Made by a program: the position numbers and the translations under genes. Shown piece by piece: positions 24,963 to 34,869 of a DNA stretch of 64,000 nt. The stretch lies in assembly GCA_020725525.1 (NCBI GenBank), contig DYEX01000158.1, positions 1 to 64,000 on the forward strand, read 5' to 3'. The notes below the pieces were generated by a model, which worked only from the letters and a program-made list of their open reading frames with translations, was not told the DNA's origin and did not search any database. This DNA is from Desulfovirgula sp. (GTDB taxonomy: Bacteria > Bacillota > Desulfotomaculia > Desulfotomaculales > Desulfovirgulaceae). The stretch's first letter is position 1, and every line of letters begins with the position of its first letter.

Positions 24963-25787
24963 TTGCTCAAAAACCTGGTGCGCGTTTTGCGGAACGGCGG
25001 AAAGAGGAATACTTGTACGAAGGAAGAAAGGCTATTGGCGCAACTTGATTTAAGCCGTTTGCCCCGCCATGTGGCCATTATTATGGATGGTAACGGTCGC
25101 TGGGCACAAAAAAGGGGCTTGCCCAGAACCTGTGGTCACCGGGCCGGTGTAGAATCACTGCGGGATACGGTGCGTGCCTGTGCCGAGCTGGGTATAGGTT
25201 ATCTTACCGTTTACGCCTTTTCCACGGAAAACTGGAAACGCCCCAGGGATGAAGTGGATGTGCTGATGAATCTGCTGGTGGAATACCTGCACAAGGAAAT
25301 AGAAGAATTGTGCGCCAATGATATCCGCCTTCATCCCATTGGTCGTCTTCAGGACCTGCCTCCTCACGTCAAAAAGGCCCTGGATATGGCCATCTCCCGC
25401 ACCAGGAATAACCAGCGAATGGTGCTCAACCTGGCCTTGAATTACGGTGGACGGATCGAGCTGGTGGATGCCGTGCGGTCTATAGTACGTGAAGCATTGG
25501 CCGGAAATCTTTCGCCGGAGCAAATTACCGAATCCACCATTGCCGGCCATCTCTATACCGCCGGTCAGCCGGATCCAGATCTGTTAATTCGACCTTCCGG
25601 TGATTACCGTGTGAGCAACTTTCTGCTGTGGCAGCTTTCTTACACCGAATTCTGGATGACCACCGTGATGTGGCCCGATTTTCGACGTGTGCACCTTTTG
25701 CAGGCCCTGGTGGATTTTCAACGACGGGAGCGGCGATTCGGTGGCCTCATTAGAGGTGAAAAAAAGTGCTCAGGCACAGAATCTTAA
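24963..25787 (+). CDS. uppS: Undecaprenyl diphosphate synthase
   Basis: cis-Prenyltransferase that adds isopentenyl units to farnesyl diphosphate to make the C55 carrier for cell wall synthesis. It shows the catalytic Asp in VAIIMDGNGRWA, GHRAGVESLR, the TVYAFSTENWKRP block and the C-terminal DLLIRPSGDYRVSNFLLWQLSYTE region (given here only in part). TTG 24963 follows GAGGGGGAGGG. The N-terminus is 30 residues longer than usual. Its end overlaps cdsA by 22 nt, the standard order in Firmicutes. Confidence 0.96.
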   Translation: MLKNLVRVLRNGGKRNTCTKEERLLAQLDLSRLPRHVAIIMDGNGRWAQKRGLPRTCGHRAGVESLRDTVRACAELGIGYLTVYAFSTENWKRPRDEVDVLMNLLVEYLHKEIEELCANDIRLHPIGRLQDLPPHVKKALDMAISRTRNNQRMVLNLALNYGGRIELVDAVRSIVREALAGNLSPEQITESTIAGHLYTAGQPDPDLLIRPSGDYRVSNFLLWQLSYTEFWMTTVMWPDFRRVHLLQALVDFQRRERRFGGLIRGEKKCSGTES

Positions 25788-26554
25788 GTGCACTGGTGGG
25801 CATTCCGCTCTTGATTGCTGCCGTGTGGCATGGGAACCTGTCCCTTTTAGTGATCACCGGACTACTAATGGTGCTGGCCGCGGTGGAAATAGTTACTCTT
25901 TTTCAGCGCTTAAATTTATACCCCCTTCACGGGCTGGCTGTAGGAGGGAGTCTTTTCCTGCTTTTAAATGCATATTTATACAGGGATGCCGCTCTGGGGG
26001 GAGCAGTGGCACTTATACTCTTTATCATTCTGGGGGTCATGGTATTCCTTTATCCGGCTTTCTCTCCAGTGGAGGGAGCCGTGACTCTACTGGCTATCCT
26101 TTATGTAGGATTATTTAGTTATATCTACTTGTTGCGATTGTTACCCGACGGCTGGATATGGCTAACCTTTACACTGGTGGGCACCTGGTCCAGTGACACT
26201 GTTGCTTATTTTATCGGTAAAAAGTGGGGAAGGCGCCAGCTGGCTCCCGCGTTGAGCCCGGGCAAGACCGTGGAAGGTGCCATAGGAGGTCTGGCGGGTA
26301 GCCTGCTGGCGGCAGCAGCTTTTATAATCATTTACCCTTTTCTTCCCGATGGTCCCCTGTTGCTTTTAGGTCTGCTTTTGGGGCTGGCGGCCCTGCTCGG
26401 GGACCTGGTGGAGTCGGTTTTTAAGCGACAGGCGGGGGTAAAGGATGCCGGGGATATCATTCCCGGCCACGGAGGGATTCTCGATCGTTTTGATAGTATG
26501 CTCTTTACTGCTCCCTTAGTATACTACTATGTGGGTATGTTTATAATAAGCTGA
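25766..26554 (+). CDS. cdsA: Phosphatidate cytidylyltransferase
   Basis: Membrane enzyme that turns phosphatidic acid and CTP into CDP-diacylglycerol, the precursor of phosphatidylglycerol and others. About seven to eight hydrophobic helices are present. The C-terminal signature GDLVESVFKRQAGVKDAGD...PGHGGILDRFDS is intact. 262 aa is a normal length. GTG 25766 lies within the 3' end of uppS. Confidence 0.95.
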   Translation: MLRHRILSALVGIPLLIAAVWHGNLSLLVITGLLMVLAAVEIVTLFQRLNLYPLHGLAVGGSLFLLLNAYLYRDAALGGAVALILFIILGVMVFLYPAFSPVEGAVTLLAILYVGLFSYIYLLRLLPDGWIWLTFTLVGTWSSDTVAYFIGKKWGRRQLAPALSPGKTVEGAIGGLAGSLLAAAAFIIIYPFLPDGPLLLLGLLLGLAALLGDLVESVFKRQAGVKDAGDIIPGHGGILDRFDSMLFTAPLVYYYVGMFIIS

Positions 26555-26564
26555 GGTGACACGG

Positions 26565-27638
26565 GTGCCCAGGTCTTTGCGGGTAGCTATCCTGATCACT
26601 ACTGTTTTATTATTTTATCTGGCGTGGAAATACGTCGTTCCAGAATTACTGGTCATTTTAAAATTCATATTAACCGTACTTACTCCTTTTATTTTAGCCG
26701 CCATTATTGCCGTACTCATTGAGCCTATGGTACGCTTTCTTCACCAGCGTTGTCGCGTCAACCGTTCTCTTTCTGTAGGCCTGTCCATGCTGGTGGTCAT
26801 CGGTGGGGCAGGCGCATTGTTAACCATGCTGGTGCTGCGCCTGGCGGTTGAGCTTTCCGAACTGTCAGTGCGCCTTCCCCAGTACATGGGACCCCTGCAG
26901 GAAGAGGTCACCCGGTTGGTGGAACGGGGTAAAATCTTTTATTTTCAGCTACCGCCGCTGGTTACCGGGCGTATTCAGGAAAATATGGGTACTATTACTG
27001 GCTGGTTATCTCATGTGGCGGGTTCTTTGGCTGGTTTCCTGTTGCATTTAATTACCTCCCTGCCCAATGCGATAGCAATCATTGTGGTCGGTCTTATAGC
27101 CACCTACTTCATCAGCCGGGATTACCAGTTGATCATGCAATTGTGGTTGAAAACGGCTCCGGAGCCCTGGGGCCAGCGGGTGGTGGAAGTATGCCGTCAG
27201 GTACTGGGAGCTTCCCTGGGTTATCTGCGGGCCCAGTCTTTTTTGGTGACCCTGACCACCATCCAGAGTATTGTGGGGTTGTATTTGATTGGAGCTAAAT
27301 ATTCCCTGACTATTGGCCTACTGATTGGACTTTTTGATATTATCCCGGTGCTGGGACCGGCAGCGATTTATATACCCTGGGCCATCTGGTCATTTATTAC
27401 CGGTCAAATTTCTTTTGGCATCAAGCTGGTTTTGCTTTACCTTTTGGTCTGGGGAGTAAGGCAGACTTTGGAGGCCCGGGTGGTGGCGGCCAACCTGGGG
27501 TTGCATCCCCTGGCCGTGCTGGTGGCCATGTATGTGGGGTTGAAGGCCATCGGGGTACTGGGGCTGGTGCTGGGTCCCCTGACTCTCATCGCCCTGCAGG
27601 CCGCCCTGGGCACCATCAAGCCCGTGAATCACAGGTGA
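26565..27638 (+). CDS. AI-2E/PerM-family membrane permease
   Basis: Multi-spanning protein of the AI-2 exporter (UPF0118) family, with seven to eight helices. The first pair is followed by a helical soluble loop (residues 95-140), then the conserved C-terminal helices with GLFDIIPVLGPAAIYIPWA and LEARVVAANLGLHPLAVLVAMYVG. Family members include sporulation protein YtvI and Na+/H+ antiporters, so the substrate is not clear. GTG 26565 behind GAGGTG is preferred over GTG 26556, which lies in the ribosome site. It sits between cdsA and dxr, separated from dxr by a repeat-bearing gap. Confidence 0.85.
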   Translation: MPRSLRVAILITTVLLFYLAWKYVVPELLVILKFILTVLTPFILAAIIAVLIEPMVRFLHQRCRVNRSLSVGLSMLVVIGGAGALLTMLVLRLAVELSELSVRLPQYMGPLQEEVTRLVERGKIFYFQLPPLVTGRIQENMGTITGWLSHVAGSLAGFLLHLITSLPNAIAIIVVGLIATYFISRDYQLIMQLWLKTAPEPWGQRVVEVCRQVLGASLGYLRAQSFLVTLTTIQSIVGLYLIGAKYSLTIGLLIGLFDIIPVLGPAAIYIPWAIWSFITGQISFGIKLVLLYLLVWGVRQTLEARVVAANLGLHPLAVLVAMYVGLKAIGVLGLVLGPLTLIALQAALGTIKPVNHR

Positions 27639-27690
27639 ACACCCATGACGCTTTCAGCGCCACCAGCAGAGGATGAAAATGGCCGCCCAG

Positions 27691-27799
27691 CCCAGAACTC
27701 ACTGCAATCAAAGTTATTTGGTGTGGATGATTGCCAACCCAGCACTCACTGCGACTTCAATCCCTACGCAGGTACCTGGACACAGTGAGTGCTGGGCAA
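27691..27799. repeat. Direct and inverted repeat element upstream of dxr
   Basis: CCCAGCACTCACTG (27738-27751) and its exact reverse complement CAGTGAGTGCTGGG (27783-27796) form a hairpin with a 31-nt loop. A third copy, CCCAGAACTCACTG (27691-27704), precedes it in direct orientation with one change. The right edge TGAGTGCTGGGCAA is shared with the hairpin in RNase P RNA. It breaks an otherwise tight gene cluster. Confidence 0.68.
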
Positions 27800-27843
27800 A
27801 CGGCAGGCAGGTGCTATTTTCAGGACAGGAGACGGATGTTAAC

Positions 27844-28995
27844 ATGAGAGAGATTGTGATCCTCGGCAGTACTGGTTCCATAGGCCGGCAGGCCCTGGAC
27901 GTGATCAGGCGGTTTCCCGACAAAATGCGTATTGCCGGCCTGGCCGCCGGCAGGAACTGGCCCCTTTTGGTCGAACAAATACGGGAATTTCACCCGCGGG
28001 CAGTGGCCCTGGCCGGGGAGGAGGAGGCCCGGGAACTGGAACATCATCTGGTCCCAGGCGAGTTGCCCGAGATTTTCTGTGGTTCCGAGGGCCTGGTGGC
28101 AGTGGCCACTTCCATCGATAGCGGGGTTGTTTTAAACGCCCTAACGGGAACCATGGGACTGGTTCCTACGGTGGCGGCACTACAAAAGGGCCTGGATATT
28201 GCCCTGGCCAATAAGGAAACACTGGTAGCCGCCGGTGAGCTGGTGATGGCGCTGGCCCGGGAAAAGGGGGCCAAAATTTTACCGGTGGACAGTGAGCACT
28301 CGGCCATCTGGCAATGTCTTGTCGGTCAGCCCCAAAACAGGGTGGGGAAGATCATCCTCACGGCCTCGGGAGGTCCCTTCCACAAAGAACCTGCCGATCT
28401 ATCCCGGGTCACCGTAGCACAGGCCCTGGCCCATCCCAACTGGCGTATGGGCAAGAAGATTACCATAGATTCGGCTACCCTGATGAATAAGGGGCTGGAA
28501 GTGCTGGAGGCGCACTGGCTTTTTGCCGTGGATTATGATCAAATAGAAGTGGTGGTACACCCCCAGAGTATTATTCATTCGATGGTGGAGTTTGTGGATG
28601 GTTCTGTCATGGCCCAGCTGGGATTGCCGGACATGCGTTTGCCCATCCAGTACGCCCTGTCTTATCCCGATCGCTGGCCCAATGAATTGCCCCGGGTGAA
28701 CTGGTTTGCTCTGGGCGGCCTTACCTTTGAGCCGCCGGATACCGAACGCTTCCCCTGTCTGGCTCTGGCCTATGCTGCCGGTCGCGCCGGTGGGACCATG
28801 CCGGCAGTGCTCAATGCCGCCAATGAGATCGCCGTAGAGGCTTTTCTGGCCGGGGGTATCGGTTTTACCAGGATCCAGCAGATTGTGGCCGGAGTGATGG
28901 AGGAGCATGAGGTTGTTTCCAGGCCCGTTTTAGAGGAAATTCTGGCTGCCGATCAATGGGCCCGGCAAAAAGCGCTGGAAAAAGCAAGAGGGTGA
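27844..28995 (+). CDS. dxr: 1-deoxy-D-xylulose 5-phosphate reductoisomerase
   Basis: Second step of the MEP isoprenoid pathway: makes 2-C-methylerythritol 4-phosphate with NADPH. The NADPH loop ILGSTGSIGRQALDVI opens the protein. Metal and substrate motifs DSEHSAIWQCL and MGKKITIDSATLMNKGLEV are complete. ATG 27844 gives 383 aa, the normal length; the open frame extends upstream to 27673 through the repeat element but without family similarity. It is followed 5 nt later by rseP, and ispG of the same pathway comes next. Confidence 0.97.
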   Translation: MREIVILGSTGSIGRQALDVIRRFPDKMRIAGLAAGRNWPLLVEQIREFHPRAVALAGEEEARELEHHLVPGELPEIFCGSEGLVAVATSIDSGVVLNALTGTMGLVPTVAALQKGLDIALANKETLVAAGELVMALAREKGAKILPVDSEHSAIWQCLVGQPQNRVGKIILTASGGPFHKEPADLSRVTVAQALAHPNWRMGKKITIDSATLMNKGLEVLEAHWLFAVDYDQIEVVVHPQSIIHSMVEFVDGSVMAQLGLPDMRLPIQYALSYPDRWPNELPRVNWFALGGLTFEPPDTERFPCLALAYAAGRAGGTMPAVLNAANEIAVEAFLAGGIGFTRIQQIVAGVMEEHEVVSRPVLEEILAADQWARQKALEKARG

Positions 28996-29000
28996 TGGTG

Positions 29001-30020
29001 ATGCAAACATTCTGGGCCTCCATTCTGGTCTTCGGGCTGCTTATTATTTTCCACGAACTGGGCCATTTCTTTCTAGCCAAGCGAGTAGGTATCAGGGTGT
29101 ATGAGTTCAGCGTGGGGTTCGGTCCGAAGCTGTTGAGCATTCCCCGGGGGGAAACAACCTACAACCTGCGCCTGTTTCCCCTGGGTGGTTTTGTGCGTAT
29201 GGCGGGGATGGATCCAGCGGAGGAAGTGGAGGATGAGGAAAGGAGTTTTAAGAGAAAAACCGTAGGCCAGCGGGCTGCCGTTATTGCGGCCGGTCCTTTG
29301 ATGAATTTCTTTCTGGCTGCTCTTTTGCTGATGATTATTTTCATGTTCCAGGGCTTTCCTACTCCTACCACAACCATCGGCAAACTGGTTCCCGATCAAC
29401 CGGCAGAAAGGGCGGGGTTAAAGCCCGGTGATACGGTGATCGCCATTAATGATCAGCCGGTGACAAGGTGGGAAGAAATCAGCCATCTGGTAAATAACCA
29501 TCCGGGGCAGCCCCTGACCGTGACGGTGTTGCGGGAAGGAGAAAAAATAAAATTTAGCCTGGTTACAGCCGTTGATGCCGACGGACTGGGTAAAATTGGC
29601 ATTTACCCCCACCAGGAACTGCGCCGTCTCAGTTTGTTTGCCGCCCTGTCCCGGGGAGTGGAGTATACCGTACGTATTAGCGGATTGATCCTGGCCTTCA
29701 TCGGTAAGATGATCGCGGGCCAGGCCCCCGCCGAGGTGGGCGGGCCAGTGCGCATCGTCCAGGAAATTCATACCGCCGTCCAGCTGGGGTTCTTTTACCT
29801 CCTGCAGCTGGCTGCCTTTTTAAGCATTAACCTGGGCCTGTTCAACCTTTTACCCATTCCCGCCCTGGACGGCAGCAGGTTGCTTTTCCTGGCGCTGGAA
29901 GGGTTAAGGGGTCGGCCCGTGGACCCGGCCAAGGAAAACTTTGTGCACCTGGTGGGTTTTGGCCTGTTGTTGCTTTTAATCATGGTAATCACATATAAAG
30001 ATATATTGGGATTGTTGTAA
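29001..30020 (+). CDS. rseP: Site-2 metalloprotease RseP/RasP
   Basis: Intramembrane zinc protease that cuts anti-sigma factors and remnant signal peptides. The zinc motif HELGH is at residues 18-22 in helix 1. One PDZ domain follows (about 110-190, [21 protein letters not shown]), and the third ligand motif [14 protein letters not shown] is near 285. It has four membrane helices and 339 aa, like Bacillus RasP. ATG 29001 is preceded by GAGGGTGATGG. It is coupled to dxr. Confidence 0.95.
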   Translation: MQTFWASILVFGLLIIFHELGHFFLAKRVGIRVYEFSVGFGPKLLSIPRGETTYNLRLFPLGGFVRMAGMDPAEEVEDEERSFKRKTVGQRAAVIAAGPLMNFFLAALLLMIIFMFQGFPTPTTTIGKLVPDQPAERAGLKPGDTVIAINDQPVTRWEEISHLVNNHPGQPLTVTVLREGEKIKFSLVTAVDADGLGKIGIYPHQELRRLSLFAALSRGVEYTVRISGLILAFIGKMIAGQAPAEVGGPVRIVQEIHTAVQLGFFYLLQLAAFLSINLGLFNLLPIPALDGSRLLFLALEGLRGRPVDPAKENFVHLVGFGLLLLLIMVITYKDILGLL

Positions 30021-30033
30021 CGGGGGGAGGTCC

Positions 30034-31095
30034 GTGCAGCGCAGGAAAACCCGTCCCGTCTATCTGGGCGGGGTGCAGGTAGGGGGAGATGCGCCGGTTT
30101 CGGTGCAATCCATGACCAACACCGATACCCGGGATGTGCAGGCCACACTGGCCCAGATCAAAAGACTGGTCCGGGCTGGTTGTGAAATTGTGCGGGTGGC
30201 GGTACCAGATCAGCAGGCGGCCCGGGCATTAAAAGAAATCAAGGCCCGGTGTCCGATACCGCTGGTTGCCGATATTCATTTTGACTACCGCCTGGCCCTG
30301 GCCGCTCTGGAAAGCGGTGTGGACGGGCTGCGGATTAATCCGGGTAATATCGGCGGCCGGGAGCGGGTGGCCGCCGTAGTGGATGCCGCCCGCAGGAAAA
30401 AGGTCCCTATCCGCATTGGGGTTAACGCCGGTTCCCTGGAAAAGGATCTGCTGGCGAAATACGGTGGTCCAACCCCCCGTGCCATGGTGGAAAGTGCCTT
30501 GAGACACATCAGGCTGCTTGAAGAACTGGACTACCGGGAGATCAAGGTGTCCTTAAAGGCATCCAATGTGCCGGTGATGATTGAGGCCTACCGGTTGCTG
30601 TCCCGGGAAGTGGATTATCCCTTTCACGTAGGGGTTACCGAAGCGGGTACCGTCCGTTCGGGAACGATCAAATCAGCGGTCGGGATCGGGGCGCTGCTGG
30701 CCCAGGGAATTGGTGATACCATCCGGGTGTCCCTTACCGGTGATCCGGTGGAGGAGGTCCGGGTGGGTTACGAAATTTTAAAGGCCCTGGGCCTGCGCCG
30801 CCGGGGAATCGAGCTGATCTCCTGTCCCACCTGCGGGCGTACGTGCATCGACCTGGAGCGTATTGCCCGGGAGGTTGAGGAGCGTCTTTCCTGGGTGGAC
30901 AAACCTTTAACCATCGCCGTCATGGGGTGCGCGGTAAACGGTCCCGGGGAGGCCAGCCACGCCGATGTGGGTATTGCCGGTGGAAAGGGTTTCGGGCTTC
31001 TCTTCCGGGGCGGCCAAATTATCGGGCGGGTCCCTGAAGCGGACCTGGTGGACGCCCTGGTGCGGGAAGTGGAAACAATTTTATCGGAGAAATGA
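30034..31095 (+). CDS. ispG: 4-hydroxy-3-methylbut-2-enyl diphosphate synthase (flavodoxin/ferredoxin-dependent)
   Basis: [4Fe-4S] enzyme of the MEP pathway converting methylerythritol cyclodiphosphate to HMBPP. A TIM-barrel half ([16 protein letters not shown] onward) is followed by the Fe-S domain with [11 protein letters not shown] and [11 protein letters not shown], giving the three cluster cysteines. 353 aa. GTG 30034 follows GGGGGGAGG. With dxr upstream in the same operon, two of the seven pathway steps are encoded here. Confidence 0.97.
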   Translation: MQRRKTRPVYLGGVQVGGDAPVSVQSMTNTDTRDVQATLAQIKRLVRAGCEIVRVAVPDQQAARALKEIKARCPIPLVADIHFDYRLALAALESGVDGLRINPGNIGGRERVAAVVDAARRKKVPIRIGVNAGSLEKDLLAKYGGPTPRAMVESALRHIRLLEELDYREIKVSLKASNVPVMIEAYRLLSREVDYPFHVGVTEAGTVRSGTIKSAVGIGALLAQGIGDTIRVSLTGDPVEEVRVGYEILKALGLRRRGIELISCPTCGRTCIDLERIAREVEERLSWVDKPLTIAVMGCAVNGPGEASHADVGIAGGKGFGLLFRGGQIIGRVPEADLVDALVREVETILSEK

Positions 31096-31117
31096 AAGTT
31101 AAGGGGGATTTACATTA

Positions 31118-32833
31118 GTGCGTGTCAGTCAGTTGCTTGTGCCTACTTTGCGGGAAGTACCGGCTGAAGCAGAGGTAATCAGCCACCAGTTGTTGCTGCG
31201 GGCTGGGTTTATCCGCAAGGCGGCAGCGGGGGTGTATACCTTTTTGCCCCTGGCCTGGCGGGTGATCAAAAAGATCGAGCAAATCATCCGGGAAGAGATG
31301 GATCGCCAGGGCGGCCAGGAAATCTTGATGCCCATTATCCAGCCGGCAGAACTCTGGCAGGAGTCCGGCCGTTGGGACGTATACGGCCCGGAACTGTTCA
31401 GGCTGAAGGACCGGCACGGGCGGGATTTCTGCCTCGGCCCTACCCATGAAGAAATTGTCACCGTCCTGGTGCGGCAGGAGGTCAGCTCCTACCGCCAGTT
31501 GCCCCTCCTGCTTTACCAGATCCAGAACAAATACCGGGATGAGCGGCGTCCCCGCTTTGGCCTGTTGCGGGGCAGGGAATTCATCATGAAGGATCTTTAT
31601 TCCTTCGACCGGGACGAAGCGGGGTTAGACCAGAGCTATCAAAAAATGTACGAGGCCTATACCAGGGTGTTCACCCGCTGCGGATTGAAGTTTCGCCCGG
31701 TGGAAGCCGATTCCGGCGCCATTGGCGGCAACGATACCCACGAATTTATGGTGCTGGCTGAGTCCGGGGAGGCTTTAGTGGTCTTTTGCCCGGATGAATC
31801 ATGCGGCTATGCGGCTAACGTGGAGCGGGCCGCCACCACGGTGCAGGATGCGGGTACCCGCGAGGAATTGCCGCGGCCCCTGGAAGAAGTGCACACCCCC
31901 GGTATGCACACGGTGGAACAGGTAACCGGTTTCCTGGGGGTGGATGCCCGCCGCCTGATCAAAACCCTGCTCTATCAGACGGAAAAGGGAGTGGTGGCGG
32001 CCCTGGTGCGGGGCGACCGGGAGGTAAACGAGGTTAAGCTGCAAAAGGTCCTGGACGTGTTGCGCCTGGAGCTGGCGGATGGGGCCACCGTGGAAAGGAT
32101 AACCGGGGCTGTGGTAGGCTACGCCGGGCCAGTAGGCCTGCAAGATGTCCGGCTGGTGGCCGATGAAGAGGTCATGTTGCTGGTTAATGCCGTCACCGGG
32201 GCCAACCGGGATGACACTCACCTGATCAATGTAAATCCGGGTCGTGATTTTGTTCCCCACGTGGTGGCCGATATTCGCCAGGTGCGGGCCGGAGATCCCT
32301 GCCCCTACTGCGGTGCACCCCTCGAAGAAACCCGGGGGATCGAGGTAGGGCAGATCTTCAAGCTGGGAGACAAATACAGCCGGGTTTTGGGGGCCACCTA
32401 CCTGGACGAGCATGGTCAGAGCCGGCCTATGATCATGGGTTGTTACGGCATCGGTGTCACCCGGACCATGGCGGCAGCTGTCGAGCAGAACCACGATGAA
32501 AACGGGATCATCTGGCCGGTGTCCATTGCCCCCTTCCATGTGGTGGTGGTACCGGTGAACCACAAGGATGAACGGCAGTTTAATCTGGCTGAACAGGTTT
32601 ACCGGGAATTGCTGGACAATGGGGTAGAAGTGGCCCTGGATGATCGTCCCGAACGGGCCGGGGTAAAGTTTAAGGATGCGGACCTGATTGGTTACCCCCT
32701 GCGCATTACTGTTGGTAACCAGGCAGTGCAAACCAACGAGCTGGAGGTGCGCTACCGGGCTACTGGGGAAACCCGGATGGTTCCGCGTGAGCGGATTACC
32801 GGGCATGTCCGGGAGTATATTGCTCTGGCTTAG
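31118..32833 (+). CDS. proS: Prolyl-tRNA synthetase (bacterial type with editing domain)
   Basis: Charges tRNA-Pro. Class II motifs are present: motif 2 [19 protein letters not shown], motif 3 [13 protein letters not shown]. The editing INS domain lies between (about 225-400, [29 protein letters not shown]). The C-terminal anticodon domain contains [17 protein letters not shown]. 571 aa is the standard bacterial form. GTG 31118 follows AAGGGGGA. It ends the dxr-rseP-ispG-proS run; the order matches many Firmicutes. Confidence 0.97.
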   Translation: MRVSQLLVPTLREVPAEAEVISHQLLLRAGFIRKAAAGVYTFLPLAWRVIKKIEQIIREEMDRQGGQEILMPIIQPAELWQESGRWDVYGPELFRLKDRHGRDFCLGPTHEEIVTVLVRQEVSSYRQLPLLLYQIQNKYRDERRPRFGLLRGREFIMKDLYSFDRDEAGLDQSYQKMYEAYTRVFTRCGLKFRPVEADSGAIGGNDTHEFMVLAESGEALVVFCPDESCGYAANVERAATTVQDAGTREELPRPLEEVHTPGMHTVEQVTGFLGVDARRLIKTLLYQTEKGVVAALVRGDREVNEVKLQKVLDVLRLELADGATVERITGAVVGYAGPVGLQDVRLVADEEVMLLVNAVTGANRDDTHLINVNPGRDFVPHVVADIRQVRAGDPCPYCGAPLEETRGIEVGQIFKLGDKYSRVLGATYLDEHGQSRPMIMGCYGIGVTRTMAAAVEQNHDENGIIWPVSIAPFHVVVVPVNHKDERQFNLAEQVYRELLDNGVEVALDDRPERAGVKFKDADLIGYPLRITVGNQAVQTNELEVRYRATGETRMVPRERITGHVREYIALA

Positions 32834-32844
32834 AGGGGATGGTT

Positions 32845-34014
32845 ATGGCTATCCTGGAACGGGTGGTCATTTTATCGGTGTCCGCCGGCACCGGCCATAT
32901 GCGGGCAGCTCAAGCCTTAAAAGAAGCAATTCAACAGGTCAATCCGGCAGCGGAAGTCGTTATCCTGGATACCTTCCGTTATACCAGTCCTTTTCTGGAA
33001 AAGGTGATTTTGGGCACCTATATGGAAATGCTCAAAGTCACCCCGGTGGTCTATGGCTATCTATACCGCCAGGTGGAACGGGGTCAACCTCTTTCGGGGT
33101 TTGCCAAGCAGGAATTCAACCGCATACTCAATAAACTGACTGCTCCCAAACTGGTGAAATTTTTGGAACAAGCTCGCCCCCAGCTGGTGGTTTGTACTCA
33201 TCCTTTTCCCGTAGGCATCCTGGACCGGCTGAAAAGCCAGGGACTTTTTCGGGTACCGGTTATGGCTACCATTACCGATTTTACCGTACACCCTTTTTGG
33301 GTGTTTCCGGAGGTAGATACTTATGTGGTGGCCAGTGAAGATTTAAGAGAACCCTTTGCGGAGTTTGGGATTCCCCTGCAACGGGTGTACGCTACGGGGA
33401 TCCCCATCGACCCCGCCTTTGCCCTGCCGGTGGATCGTTCGAGCATCCAGAAAAAGCTGAACCTGGATCCTTTCCGGCCCACCGTGCTGGTAATGGGAGG
33501 CGGTCTGGGAATGGGCCCTCTGGTCGAGGCAGTGCACTACCTGGGCAACGGCCCAGTATCGTGTCAGTTGCTGGTGGTTGCGGGACGCAATGAACAACTG
33601 CGACAGCGGCTTTCCCGGTTGGCTGAGTCCAATCGCCATCCCACCAGGGTGTTCGGCTTTGTCCAGAATATCCACGAGCTTATGTCGGTGGCCCATCTTA
33701 TGGTGGGTAAGGCCGGCGGGTTGAGTTGTGCCGAAGCCCTGGCCAAAGGTATACCCATATTTATTGTGGATCCTTTGCCTGGCCAGGAGGAACGCAATAC
33801 CGAGTATCTCTGTCGAGCCGGTGCGGCGCTGCAGGTGGACAGGGTCCAGGATCTGGGCCTGGAGATCCTGGCCTGTCTTCTGGATAAAGGACGTCTTTGG
33901 GACATGTCGGCGGCGGCTGCTCGTCTTGGCAGGCCCCATGCGGCCCGGGAGGCGGTGGAACTGATGCAAAAGATGTTAGAGCAAAACGTTTTACCCGAAG
34001 CCCGGGAACGGTAG
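32845..34014 (+). CDS. GT28-type glycolipid synthase (MGDG synthase/UgtP-like)
   Basis: Glycosyltransferase of the MGDG synthase/processive diacylglycerol glucosyltransferase family, acting at the cytoplasmic membrane face. The N-terminus has VILSVSAGTGHMRAAQALKEA, the family signature; the C-terminal donor domain has GKAGGLSCAEALAKGIPIFIVDPLPGQEE (shown in part) near 300. The membrane contact comes from basic and aromatic loops rather than helices. ATG 32845 has a better-placed GAGGGG than ATG 32839. It could make glucosyl- or galactosyl-diacylglycerol; the sugar is not certain. Confidence 0.87.
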   Translation: MAILERVVILSVSAGTGHMRAAQALKEAIQQVNPAAEVVILDTFRYTSPFLEKVILGTYMEMLKVTPVVYGYLYRQVERGQPLSGFAKQEFNRILNKLTAPKLVKFLEQARPQLVVCTHPFPVGILDRLKSQGLFRVPVMATITDFTVHPFWVFPEVDTYVVASEDLREPFAEFGIPLQRVYATGIPIDPAFALPVDRSSIQKKLNLDPFRPTVLVMGGGLGMGPLVEAVHYLGNGPVSCQLLVVAGRNEQLRQRLSRLAESNRHPTRVFGFVQNIHELMSVAHLMVGKAGGLSCAEALAKGIPIFIVDPLPGQEERNTEYLCRAGAALQVDRVQDLGLEILACLLDKGRLWDMSAAAARLGRPHAAREAVELMQKMLEQNVLPEARER

Positions 34015-34048
34015 GGGCATGTCTGGTGGTGGCGGGGGGATGGATATT

Positions 34049-34723
34049 ATGTTGACGGAAAAGGAAATCATCTTACGTTTGGTTCTGGCAGTTATCCTGG
34101 GGGGAATGATCGGCCTGGAACGGGAAAGGCTTTACGTTTCCGTCCGCACTTATTCGGCCGGTTTTCGTACCCATATTCTGGTCTGTGTAGGTTCGGCCCT
34201 GGCCATGGTGGTGTCCGAAGGCCTTCATTTCCAGTACAAGGGTGATGCGGCCCGGGTGGCCGCCCAGGTGGTCAGCGGTATTGGTTTTCTGGGTGCCGGA
34301 GCCATCCTGCGGGAAGGACCCCTGGTGCGCGGGCTGACCACCGCCGCCAGCTTGTGGGTGGTGGCCTGTGTGGGCCTGGCCGCCGGAGGGGGTTTTTATC
34401 TGGCAGCTACTCTGGGCACTGTCCTGGTTCTTTTTGCCCTGGTCATTTTGGGAGCCATTGAAGATTATGTGCGCAAACGTCGCCATCAGGATGTGTTGAA
34501 CATTGTGGTGGGTAATGCCCCCGAGGATATTCAAAGGGTGGGGGCGTTTCTGGATGAAGTTGGCCTGGCCGTGAAAAACATTGAAGTCCAGAAGATGGCT
34601 GAAGGGGACCGCCAGTTGCTGGAAGTAACCATTCAGTTCCGCCCCAATGTAAATCGGGTTCTGGTTTTGAACCAGCTGGCATCCCTGCCCGGGGTGTACC
34701 GGGTGGAACACCGGCACAGTTAA
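34049..34723 (+). CDS. MgtC/SapB-family membrane protein with ACT-like tail
   Basis: Membrane protein with four to five helices and the MgtC signatures ILGGMIGLERE near residue 15, TYSAGFRTHILVCVGSAL and GIGFLGAGAIL...GLTTAASLWV. The soluble C-terminal 80 residues (VVGNAPEDIQRVGAFLDEVGLAVKNIEV) look like an ACT-type ligand domain. MgtC proteins act in low-magnesium adaptation and can modulate the F-ATPase or a P-type pump. Starts at 34040 or 34049 are both possible. It ends the run before the rimP promoter. Confidence 0.85.
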   Translation: MLTEKEIILRLVLAVILGGMIGLERERLYVSVRTYSAGFRTHILVCVGSALAMVVSEGLHFQYKGDAARVAAQVVSGIGFLGAGAILREGPLVRGLTTAASLWVVACVGLAAGGGFYLAATLGTVLVLFALVILGAIEDYVRKRRHQDVLNIVVGNAPEDIQRVGAFLDEVGLAVKNIEVQKMAEGDRQLLEVTIQFRPNVNRVLVLNQLASLPGVYRVEHRHS

Positions 34724-34728
34724 AGCCC

Positions 34729-34757
34729 TTGCCAGCCCGTATTTTCTGTGGTATACT
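34729..34757 (+). promoter_or_regulatory. Promoter of the rimP-nusA-infB operon
   Basis: TTGCCA (34729-34734), 17-bp spacer, TATACT (34752-34757). A leader of about 105 nt follows, carrying the perfect hairpin AGTGGGT-AAC-ACCCACT (34799-34815). Confidence 0.78.
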
Positions 34758-34869
34758 TTGATGTGGTTTATGTTCCGTGGCCTTTAGTCAGCAACAGGAG
34801 TGGGTAACACCCACTCTTTCGTCTTATAATATACAGATACAATCTCAATCGCCAGGAGGGGGAAAGGCC

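Noticed and set aside
27673-27843. N-terminal extension of dxr to 27673
   Set aside because: The extra 57 codons run through the repeat element and show no similarity to Dxr; ATG 27844 gives the normal length.
31799-32806. 335-codon minus-strand frame opposite proS
   Set aside because: Shadow frame; proS is complete with all class II motifs on the other strand.
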